Source of the DNA: Tubulanus polymorphus
Taxonomy: Eukaryota > Nemertea > Palaeonemertea > Tubulaniformes > Tubulanidae
DNA length: 64,000 nt
NCBI RefSeq assembly: GCF_964204645.1
Contig: NC_134026.1
Span: 12,612,450 to 12,676,449, forward strand
Reading direction: 5' to 3'
Shown here: positions 54,276 through 64,000 of the stretch, piece after piece
How the letters are laid out: every line of letters starts with the position of its first letter
How positions within the stretch are numbered: the first letter of the stretch is position 1
The notes under the pieces: generated by a model
What the model saw: only the letters and a program-made list of their open reading frames with translations
Told to the model about the DNA's origin: nothing
The model's database searches: none
Program-made: the position numbers and the translations under genes

Positions 54276-55161
54276 GGGGCCGGTTTCACAAAGCGTAATT
54301 AACCCTTAATTATGATTAAATCACTAATCATGAGTAAATTATCATGATTTAATCAAGTTAGGTGTTTCACAAAACGTAATCAACTTTAATTATAATTAAG
54401 TTAATTACAAAATTTAATTCTCCACTAGAGTGTAATTAAACCATTTAATCATCATTAGTTTATTATTAAAAACAAAAAGCTGCAGATATTATTCATGGAA
54501 TTTGGTGTTTATTAATTGACGACGGCAATTCCTACACTTATTCAGTTTTTCAGATTGTTTGGCTCAAATATTGTTTGGATTTTTTGCCTTTTGTAAAAAA
54601 GGCATGTCAATACTCTAAATTCTATTGATTTATTTTCAAACGTCCTATGTTTTTGTCAGCACGACCACCACATACTTAGAAGTATTGAATTAATTGATTT
54701 TGTCAATACATATGATAGATTTCTGTCAGTAGAGTACATATCTATGGAGTTAGTGTTAAAAAGTGCTGCTCGGAAATAAACCCCATTTACGAGGATTTTA
54801 TTTTGCTGACTGGAGGTGAGTTTCTATTTAAAAACTTTTGAGACATCTTGCTAAGTTTTTCCACTGGTTCCTGAGACCTTTCAGAGCAATCTTTAACTCC
54901 CAAAGGAGTGAATTTCTCTATTCCTCTAAACAAGGAAGGTTGTTGATGCTTGGACAGCAAATGGCTGTCTAAAGTTCCGCCATTTTGATACAGTTAAATT
55001 GTAATTAAGTTGCCTAATTATGTAATTAGTTAATTTTGTAATTAAACCCTTTCGTGAAACCGAATTTTAATCGTAATTAACTAATCATGATTAAGGAAAT
55101 TTAATCATGATTTAGGTCCTAATTATAATTAAAGTTAATTATGCTTCGTGAAACCGGCCCC
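54276..55161. mobile_element. GGGGCCGGTTTCAC-ended non-autonomous DNA transposon (886 bp)
   Basis: Left end GGGGCCGGTTTCACAAAGCG; right end GCTTCGTGAAACCGGCCCC. The dinucleotide CA flanks both sides, suggesting a 2-bp target duplication. The subterminal regions are rich in TAATTATGATTAA-type inverted words. It interrupts the repeat-family text GAAAGATCC and AATTGATCA, which is contiguous in related copies. No transposase; superfamily undecided. Confidence 0.75.
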
Positions 55162-55456
55162 CAATTGATCATCGCGTCTTCAAAATTTCCCTCAAAAAAC
55201 ACACAAATGTTTAATAAGTGCTGATTTTGGCAAACAACAATGGCTGCCAGTCGGCCATCTTGATTCTGACAGGACCAGTTTTTGGGCTGAAGATGTGTCT
55301 AGGGTAGATACATGTGTAATACAAATATCAAGACATAACATTGAAGTGTCTTAAAAACTTCCCAAAATAACTGGATTCCGTCTACGGATGGACGAACGGA
55401 CGACGGACAAAAAGATAATGCAATAGCCCCGCTGTGATTAAAGTCCCAAGTGGGCT

Positions 55457-57632
55457 AAAAACAGTTGCTTGATTGGAATTTTCATTTCTTTGCATCCCTT
55501 TTACCAATAAACATGAATAAACTTTTTAAAAAAGTTACACCGCAAGGAATTGCTGCCCTCTAACAGGTATACAAGAAACTACATCATCAGTGAAGGTATT
55601 TTGGCGGAAAAATTGCCACTTGTTCTCTACATTAAAACAATCACTAGACCACGTAGCATATATAGAGCTAAATATAAGACACCATTTTTCATCTGTCGGT
55701 TAGCTGGATACTGAACAGTCAGGGTGCTGCTGGCAGTATCGATTTTCCAACAAACACCGCAGTAAGGAGTGCTGCAGGTGGTATTGATTTTCTAAACTAG
55801 CTAGCCAATGATGTCAGTAGCACATAGAGTAGACTCGAGAGAATGATTTATTCTATTCATCTTTGCAGAGATGAGAAAACCGACCTATAAAATCTGGTTT
55901 TTTTTTAGTTACATACGTGTAGCAGGCACTCGCGAGCACCTGAGACGCGAAGCTATTCCGGGGGAGGGGGGGTTGGGGGCCTTCCCCAGAGAAAATTCTA
56001 GAAATTAAAAGCGTTTTCCAAGCACTTAGAGCGATCTTGAACGACTACTATATTTTGGGAGGTAATGGCTATTTCCTATGTGCCACATCCTCATTCTATA
56101 ACAATCGCATTACCGGTTGAGCCCTGAATTATTGCAGTTAAAATGCGCCGATGAATGCTCACTAAAACTCATGGCAGTGTATAATATCTGAAGTGAAGGT
56201 ATTCGCCAAGAACGCGCATGGCAACAGTAGAAGCCTATTTACATTACTACTGTCGCCGCGCGCACGTGTCTGCCTCCGATTGATAAAATACATACATCAT
56301 AGTAGATACAATGAATAGGGCCTATATTTTATGTACAGCAACCAACCGAAATGTGCCTTCAGAAATAATCTTGATCGGGCAAAAAAGTGCGGCCCTGATT
56401 GGCATGATGTCATAGACGTTAACCAATGCTAAAATAAAGGCAGGGCTGCCAACCTCTGAAAAGTGCTATCAAAAACATTTCTTTGAAATATGAAAGAAAT
56501 GTTCAAATGACATGTTTGCCATATAGATATCTGCATGACCTTGAAACTGAAGAGGGAGTATTAGCATGATAAACTGTACAACTTTGCTTCAAATTGTGTC
56601 AATCATTTCTGGCCAATGAAGAATCTACTAACCAAAAATGATAAAAATTAGACCTCTCAACACCAAAAACAAATTTGGGGTAGTTTTGATAATAGTCTCC
56701 TCCAAATTCATAGTTTTTTCATAGATTATGAAAAATATTGATTCCTCATCAGTAGAGTAGTTTTTGAATGAAAAATTCTTCCTAAACAAAAAAGTAGCTT
56801 TACACTGTGTGTACATACGTAATCAAGCCGAGATTATGATGGAAAGAGAACCACAAAAACAAGAAAATACTAATGAAATGGAATACAAAATTAGATTTCT
56901 AACACAACTTTTTTGTTGCTTGCGCTTCATCAGTTGCAGCACTCTTCATTCTTCCACGACTCGTTCAACAGACTATCATACAAGACACGAGCGCACTAGA
57001 AGGCAGCTCAAGAGGTATTGATTAAACTACGTGATGAATTCAGTAGAGTGATGGTTAATGCCAGGTACCATTTAGCCATCTAACGTTTTATGCACACAGC
57101 TGAGAAATCAATACAATTGTCGCAGAGTGAGTTGTGAACTTCGTCGGGATGGATTCTAGTTTTTTGTCGCCTTATAAAACGTAAACCATCATTAAACCTT
57201 AACAATGTTAACCATTCAGCGTCATTTTACAAACGACAACGGTAAATCGATGTGCAAAACGTCACAGGTCTATGTGTACACATACAAGCTATTTGGCAAA
57301 ATATTATTGACGAAGATGTAGAAAGATGTAGAATGACTTCCTGTGATTATATAATGAGCTCTATTTGAACGTCGAAATGTTACATTGCATTGAATAACAT
57401 TAGAAGACATATTGTAATAGTAAAGGATGTATGATTATATCAGAAGCGGCAGGCATAAATAGAAATGATAAGTAAATCGGATCATTCAGTCAAAATGGCG
57501 GATGTATACACGATTTGGAAGTCTGATATAAAAGTAAGACCCTGACATGGGGATGCCGGTGGAATGACGAAGCTATCTACAACCTGTGTAGGGCTGGCAT
57601 GAATTTCATCGGCGGCTACAAGCAGTCAATAT
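55457..57632. other. No gene recognised; one G-rich patch
   Basis: Short frames near 56628-57021 overlap on both strands and lack family features. GGGGGAGGGGGGGTTGGGGG at about 55960-55979 could form a G-quadruplex. Confidence 0.45.
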
Positions 57633-59996
57633 AACTAGGGGTCCAGGGACACCATGCCCACTTGGGAAGTGGTTTCAAATGCTCAACAATCTAACAATTT
57701 CAACATTCAACGCCCCCTGGTGACCATTTACAAAAACCAATGACCTTGAAACTCACCACAATCATAGAACATGTCAGCAGCTACGATTTTGTAATTGATT
57801 GTGATAACAAAATATGCCTCGTTACCAATTTAATATGGAAATACTAAGTCATTCTACTATTCAACGCCCCCTGGTGACCATATTCGAAACCCAATGACCT
57901 CGAAACTCACCACAATCATTGAACATGTCATGAACTACAACTTTGCAATTGATCATGGTAACAAAATATGCCTAGGTACCAATATAATAAGGAAATACTA
58001 AGTTATTCTACTATTCAACGCCCCCTGGTGACCATATAGAAAAACTTATGTCCTTAAAACTCGCAACAATCATAGATGATGTCATGAGCTACAACTTTCC
58101 AATTGATTGTGGTTACAAAATATGCTTAGGTATCAATATAATCTGCATAGGTACGAATATAATAAAGAAATGCTAAGATATTGTATTATTCAATGCCCCC
58201 TGGTGGCCATATACGAAATCCAATTACCTTGAAACTCACCACAATCATAGAACACATTATGAGCTACAACTTTCTAATTGATTGTGGTAGCAAAATACGC
58301 TTAGGTATCAATATAATGTGGAAAATCTTTTTCCCACTTACGAATGAGTACTGGTGACACCAAGATGGCCGCCAATTGCGTCATAATTGGCTGATGAAAA
58401 ATACCTGTCTCAGGTATAAAACATCCCTTTCCAAAGAATACCCATAATATTGTTCTTTCGACCCCATTCCAACAGTTGTAATAAAGGGGTGTATCGAGTC
58501 ATTACTACCTGTGTTAGTGTCCATAGTAAATAAATCGTTGGAGAGTGGGCAGTTTCCTACTGCTTTGAAATTTGCGATTGTGAAGCCACTTCTCAAAAAA
58601 CCCTCAATGGACAAGGATGCCCGCGGGAGTTTCAGGCCTGTTTCTAACTTGAGCTATTTGTCCAAGCTAATCGAACGTGTTGCAGCTGTGCGTCTCATCA
58701 CTCACCTGACACTTAACGGTCTCTACGACCCGAACCAATCGGTGTATCGAAGAGGCCATAGTACTGAGTCGGTATTAATGAAAGTAACTGACCAGATTCT
58801 TACATCGTTGGACTCTGGCCATGAAGTGCTTCTAACGTTATTGGATTGAACCGCTGCTTTTGATACCGTTGACCATACTATCATGCTTGAAAGGCTCCGA
58901 ACGTGTATTGGAGTGAGTGATGTGGCATTGTGCTGGTTTGTATCCTATCTGCAGGGGAGAACTCTTTCACTCTACATCTCCGGTCAACTGTCGGAATCCG
59001 TTCCTCTCCAATTTGGTGTGCCGCAGGGATCAGTGCTAGGCCCTATATTGTTCACTGTCTACACCCTACCGCTGAGCAATGTGATGCGTGATCATTCCTT
59101 GGATTATCAACTGTTTGCTGATGATTATCAGCTTATTGATTCGGTTGCGCTCGGTGATCGCAGCGTGACATAATGGTGAAAAACATGGAGACCTGTATAA
59201 CGGATATTAAATCATGGCTTACTGCTAATAAGCTCGCGCTGAACCCTCCAAAGACGGAGGCTGTTAATCTTGTGTCTACGAGAAAAGTTGGATGAGTGCC
59301 TGAGATTGAAGTAGACGGTGTTCCGATTACAACCTCTGAGTCTGTTAAGGACCTAGGGGCTTGGTTGGACCAGGGTATGACTATGCAGGAGCATATTAAA
59401 CGTACTTGTAAAGCTGCTTACGCGTCTTTGTATAAAATTGGTCGCATACGCCGATTCTTGGACCAAAACAGCACTATAAAATTAGTTCATGCTTTCGTCC
59501 TGTCCCGTCTTGATTTTAACAATGGAATACTTTACGGACTACTAGCAAAAACATTAGCGCCTCTTCAGCGAGTACAAAATATGGCAGCCAGATTAGTGTG
59601 TCGTAAAAGGAAGTTTGATAGAATAAAACCTATTCTCATAGAACTCCATTGGCTGCCTGTCCAGGCTAGAATCGAGTTTAAGATCTTGTCAACCGTAAAC
59701 CGTTGTATCCATGGATCTGCTCCAGTTTACTTGTCAAATCTGCTACGTAGGGTAGAGGGGCGCACTCGTTCTTCTACCAGCTTTGCTTTACACGTTCCTC
59801 GTTCTAAATCCAAATATGGCGACCGTGCCTTTTCTAGCTGTGCAACCTACCTTTGGAATAGACTACCCATTTCCATTCGTTCCACAGTTGACGAAGGATC
59901 TTTTCGCAACGCTCTAAAGACATACCTGTTTTTGCAGTATTTCCAGGAGATAGCGCTTTGAGCATGGGATACTGCGGAAAAGCGCTTTAAAAGAAC

Positions 59997-60043
<47 letters not shown>

Positions 60044-60350
60044 CATCACAAATTGTAATGAGAAATGGCAAACCAGTAGGAAGCTACAGGATTTTTGGGC
60101 ACTAAAAAGGTCATAGGACAGCCATCTTGAATCCGATCGACCCAATTTTTGTTATGTTGATCTTGATTCTGACAGGGCCAGTTTTTGGGCTGAAGATGTG
60201 TCTAGGGTAGATACATGTGTAACCCAAATATCAAGACGTTACCTTGAAGCGTCTTCAAAACTTCCCAAAATAACTGGATTCCGTCTACGGACGGACGACC
60301 GACGAAAAGTGAACGCAATAGCCCGCTGGGACTAAAGTCCCAAGTGGGCT
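57633..60350 (-). mobile_element. 153-bp-repeat Helentron-like element, copy 3, with nested LINE
   Basis: Left end AACTAGGGGTCCAGGGACAC; right end GACTAAAGTCCCAAGTGGGC followed by TAAAAA. Repeat units are seen near 57708, 57862, 58014 and 58188, with the same 150-bp spacing as copy 1. A LINE is inserted at 58446-60040. Overall text is very close to copy 1, suggesting recent amplification of the family. Confidence 0.65.
58446..60040 (+). pseudogene. 5'-truncated CR1/L2-like LINE with target duplication
   Basis: RT domain on the plus strand: FRPVSNLSYLSKLIERV near 58635, FDTVDH near 58859, LQFGVPQGSVLGPILF near 59010, YQLFADDYQL near 59110, then KLALNPPKTEAV and DLGAWLDQGMTMQEHIK, ending in the LWNRLPISIRS-type C-terminus and a stop near 59961. 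Lesions: TGA at 58847-58849, a frameshift between about 59160 and 59180, and TGA near 59293. The 3' end is a long ATT microsatellite. ACCCAT flanks both sides (58440-58445 and 60041-60046), and copy 1 of the host repeat has the unfilled site near 45790. Confidence 0.88.
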
Positions 60351-60689
60351 AAAAATGTGTAAACATATAATTTCAATATTCAAATGTTTTAGAAAATATG
60401 TTCGATATAAGGGGTATGCGGGTTTCATGAGATTAGCAATTTATAATAACATAGCTGTCATATACGGCTCCGTGTCCTCTGATAGCATGTGTATTAGCTG
60501 ACAATTCAAATCAATTCTTAATTGAACCTTATTACATATAAAATTCCCAAATTCAATAAAGTTACAAATTTTAAAATAAGAAAATACAACATAAAAGACA
60601 CATGCGTAATTCATACAGAATAACATAAACAAGTTATCTTAAATGACAATAATGTCTACTTCAACCCAGACTCAAGAGGATAATTCAAT

Positions 60690-61141
60690 TCAATTCAATT
60701 CAAGTACTTCATTGACACTAATAAATTTTACAATAAAACATTTTAGTGACACGTCAACAAAGTTAAACAAGACAAAGAAATGGTTAAAATGATGACAAAT
60801 TATAAAACATATTAAACATGTGAAAAGATATACCGGATAAAACATGAAAAAGTTGACCGGATGTGTTCAAAGATGGCAGCACAGTAGATTGACCCCAGTA
60901 GATTTATTTAAATCCCTGACGCCATCCTGATATCGGCAATGGAACTAATTGAATTACTGACTAAAATACAAATTTCATGGTCATTGTTGCTCATGCTCAT
61001 TAAAAATATAAATAGTTCATGGTCAGATATTAGGTCAATATCCACGAATTCGCCGCGAAGCATTTCGAATAGGGTATTTCTTACACGAGTATAAAGTGGA
61101 CAGAACAACAGAAAGTGTTTTTCATCCTCGACCATATTCAA
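60690..61141 (-). pseudogene. 3' end of a second LINE type
   Basis: The minus-strand frame 61141-60908 contains VEDEKHFLLFCPLYTRVRN, the usual zinc-knuckle-like C-terminal block of RT proteins, and ends near 60908. About 200 bases later a GAATT-repeat tail (AATTCAATTCAATTCAATTC) occurs at about 60682-60702. 5'-truncated fragment. Confidence 0.65.
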
Positions 61142-63299
61142 ATTTCAATATTTGCAAAAGCATTATATCAAGTGATAGCCAAACTGGGGACTGGCCGGGC
61201 CGGGCTGGCTAGGCCACACAATATGCTCCAAAGTCATGATGAAGCAGACATCAGGGCTCTTTCCTCAACCATGGAGGCAATGAAGTTGCAGACCAGCTTA
61301 GATGCAAAAGTGAATGAAGTCGGTCGCAAGTTATCAATTATCGACAATTTTCAATGAACAAGAGGTCCATGGACCTTGAGACTTCGTCGAGATAATCGAA
61401 GTTCCAGTTTGGGAAAAAGACAGGTCCTGCCTCGCCCGGCAGGCTGGATCAATGTTTCTTAAATATATCAATTACACTTACATGTATAACAAATATATAT
61501 GTCACCACTTGTGCTGAAATGTAATTTAGAATTCAATAATGTCTTAATTTTAAAATATGCTTGTTTTCTGGGGATATTTTCTGACAGTTCCACATGAGCT
61601 AAAACTTTTCGCTGGTAATTCCTTTTGAGGTTTATGTTTGATGCTCTATCCAACCACTCCAGTTTCAAACTGCATATCAGTGAAGCAGATGAATAACAGA
61701 CACAGCAAAAACTTCACAGAGAAGACGAAAAATGGTTGTCCAACTTATTCAAACTTTATTGAAAGCATTTTCAAAAATATTGCAATATTAAATCTCTCAA
61801 TGAAAAATTTCATAAAGTCCTGATTATAACACATAATTTGTCATTACAAACACAGTTAATAATGTAACGATATAACAAATTTCAGCAATAATACTTAAAG
61901 ACCTGTTTAAAAGTTTTAAAAAATCACCAAGACTGTCATTGCTATTAGGACTTAAAGGTTATCACTAGCAAAGTATGAATAAGCTTGGACATTTAACTAA
62001 CTTGTACAACAAATTCTATGGTCCCAAAATAAACATTGAACCATGCTCTTTATTTTCTAGATTTGAAGTGAAGATATGTGGCTGAATAAAACATGTGATT
62101 AGATCAAAATCGACCTGATTCTCGATATTTTTGAAAATGCAAAACAGTTTGATTGCAAACAAGTTGTTGACGAGCAGTGAGTCCATTGAGCCTTGAATTG
62201 TATTAACTTCAACTTTTGTTTAAATGTGCAGTCTGAGCGAAATTCAATGTCCGATCTATCACTACTGCACGTGCTGGTACCACTAGATTGTTTCATATAA
62301 GAATTGTCTTAATCCAGTGGCGTATCGATTTTGAAGCTATTCCGGTGTTTGCTGTAGTATAGACAAATAGAAACCGAATAGGGATTGTACGTATCATTCA
62401 ACATCCATTTTACAAATCTGAAACAATAGAAATGTACCAATTTAGTTTCTGCCTAATCAAAACAGAAATAAAAAGTATTCAATACACTGTCAGGGCTTGT
62501 CAAGTTAGGATATCTATTAGGCCAGCCATGGAAAACCCTACGATCTTGTTACCGTTGGCATTGGTTGCGGAAAAACGACTGTCACAATAACTTGCCCTCC
62601 GTCCCATATTGAAATGACAGAAATACTGAAAAAAAATTGCCCATGGGCAAAGTGTGGTTTACCTTGAAAGCTGGAATAAGGGCATTGCTTGAAAAATCTT
62701 TTTAATTCATGATTTCAAAGTTCCACAAGTTTATATTGTATTTTATTTTTCTTAAAGAATTATTTTGTAGTCAAACAAGACCAAAGATATACATTTGGTT
62801 ACGGTCCACGTCCAAAATTCTGTAGTGTACAGGTAGGCGTGGCAGGGAAACTATTTAATATTTTAAAAAAAAATATGTTTCACAATACGAAAAAATATTC
62901 AAATAAGGCCATCCCAAAATAATTGTCTGTTTGCCGTAACACCAACTCAACTTTTCAGGATGAGTCAGTAGGTAAGTAGAATTGCTAAATTTTTGGGCAA
63001 AAAAAAAAAAAATTTATCACCTTTTTTACATGGAAACAATACCGCAGAAATCATCTAAGTTGTGCACGGGAAATTTGTCTAAAAGCGTAGATTTCGAGAA
63101 TTATTCAAAAATTATAACTTCATCCAGCGCGTCATTTCTTGTGTTAAAAATGAAACAGTAATGTGTGTGCTTTTACGTTACCAGCTTTAATATAGTCACT
63201 ATGAGAATGAATGGCAGATTGTTGGAACACTGCCAGTTTCCTGGAAAACTTCAATTAGGCCACATGTCAAGGCATGTTTTCACACTTGAATTCAAACAT
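61142..63299. other. No gene recognised
   Basis: Short frames on both strands (61115-61357 plus, 61468-61668 minus, 62099-62296 minus) lack recognisable domains. The minus frame at 61668-61468 has a helical KRNYQRKVLAHVELSEN stretch that could be an exon, but no splice partner was identified. Confidence 0.4.
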
Positions 63300-63319
63300 A
63301 TGTAGCTCATACGTCGGCA

Positions 63320-63540
63320 GTGGTAATTTTCGTTTTATAGCGCTATTTTTCGTTTTAATGCGGCAATAAAACGAAAAAGTTCGTTTTATCGGCGATAAAA
63401 CGACTTTTTCTCGTTTTATCGCGCAATAAAACAACTTTTTCTCGTTTTATTGCCAATAAAATGACTTTTTCTTGTTTTAACGCGGTAATTTCTCATTTTA
63501 ACATGGTAATTTTCGTTTTATTGCATGAAAAACGACTTTT
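63320..63540. repeat. Small minisatellite with CGTTTTAT(C/T)G words
   Basis: CGTTTTATCGGCGATAAAAC, CTCGTTTTATCGCGCAATAA and CTCGTTTTATTGCCAATAAA recur at about 33-36 bases; each unit can fold on GTTTTAT/ATAAAAC. The GTTTTATCGC core is also present in the 31-bp minisatellites at 4.7, 25.4 and 29.8 kb, though spacing and flanks differ. Confidence 0.7.
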
Positions 63541-64000
63541 AGCCGTCTTTAAAAAAAATGTGCACCATTTGTGATTTTTTTTACATGGCCCGAATCAGCC
63601 ACCATAGCTATTAGATCGTTTTAAATCCTGGAATTTACGACTGCAATATTCAGACCTCGACCTATACTTGTAGTTTGCTGCTTAATATTTTCAGATCACA
63701 AGAAATTACAATTTATTACAAATTCTATCAAACAGAAAACACAGCGCTCATCCTCAGCCTATTTTCATGTCAAACATGCACGCGCTAAAATAAAATAGTT
63801 GTGTACTGTACGAGCTTGTGTGTCGTGTAGCACTCCGCGCGCAAGTGGAGGCCTCGTGTAAGAGAATGTTCGCTTACACTTCAATGTCAATCAAAACAAT
63901 CACCGGGTATTAAAATGAAACAATAACTATAGCGGATGTGTGAACTGATTACATCCTCACCAGCAATGAGAATTTGAAATTCGCACATGAACGGCACCTA
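63541..64000. other. No gene recognised
   Basis: Unique-looking AT-rich sequence to the window end, nothing supported. Confidence 0.4.

Larger units (their letters stand above)
51040..55456 (-). mobile_element. 153-bp-repeat Helentron-like element, copy 2, with nested insertions
   Basis: Left boundary ACTAGGGGTCCAGGGATGCC and right boundary GTCCCAAGTGGGCTAAAAA match copy 1. Family text runs at 51040-51470, resumes at 53170-53250, again at 54095-54275, and closes at 55162-55456. The gaps are a LINE (about 51475-53165), an unassigned stretch (53255-54094) and a GGGGCC-ended element (54276-55161). The nesting gives a relative age: this element is older than its guests. Confidence 0.65.

Noticed and set aside
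61115-61357. 80-codon frame with a helical MEAMKLQTSLDAKVNEVGRK stretch
   Set aside because: Coiled-coil-like by composition only; it starts inside an antisense LINE fragment and has no splice support.

Overview
The window reads as genomic DNA of an invertebrate animal: AT-rich, intron-bearing, and packed with mobile elements. The clearest host gene is the 3' end of a CNNM-type metal-transport regulator (minus strand, exons at 50000-49755 and 44243-43777). Nothing in the sequence fixes the species. The frequent TAGGCCTA-like words and the GGGGCCGGTTTCAC-ended element suggest a marine invertebrate, but this is inference.

Left part (1-15.9 kb). Positions 1-1332 are the inverted end of a Polinton/Maverick (adintovirus-like) element: a terminal palindrome, a zinc-finger gene stub and HNH-type genes, with a copied polymerase tail between two of them. 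Next come a 110-bp tandem repeat (2085-2510), a possible SINE, and an inverted block (6765-4041) of the composite repeat that recurs at 24-33 kb. From 8.2 to 15.4 kb, two ~145-bp direct repeats bracket a six-exon plus-strand gene (11476-15172) and the scrambled halves of a minus-strand transposon-type gene. A 1,045-bp fold-back element lies between those halves.

Centre (15.9-40.6 kb). This is a second, much fuller Polinton/adintovirus-like element on the plus strand. It opens with a 194-bp palindrome, then carries a zinc-finger protein, protein-primed-type DNA polymerase B (broken), a small conserved protein, a penton-like protein, several membrane proteins, a major capsid protein, a chromodomain integrase, a packaging ATPase and more membrane proteins. 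A minus-strand paralogue of the small protein closes it. Six of its genes share a strikingly constant upstream signal: a seven-T run, exactly nine bases ending in TAA, then ATG. One gene (23047-24424) is cut by a 9-kb Helentron-like composite (24425-33470). That composite contains a tandem duplication, two 31-bp minisatellite arrays, fold-back elements, a 625-bp element with an 8-bp target duplication and an unfilled sister site, and a reverse-transcriptase scrap. Polymerase and several structural genes carry single-base frameshifts, often in A runs, so either the element is decaying or the assembly has homopolymer errors.

Right part (40.6-64 kb). This is the CNNM intron and flanks, filled with nested elements: a TTAA-flanked element, three copies of a family with 153-bp internal repeats and asymmetric hairpin ends, two LINE fragments inserted into that family, a GGGGCC-ended element, a hAT/ZMYM-like remnant and a small minisatellite. 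Transposition history dominates the window. The main functional ensemble is the virus-like element, which encodes replication, integration, capsid and packaging proteins; no maturation protease was found.
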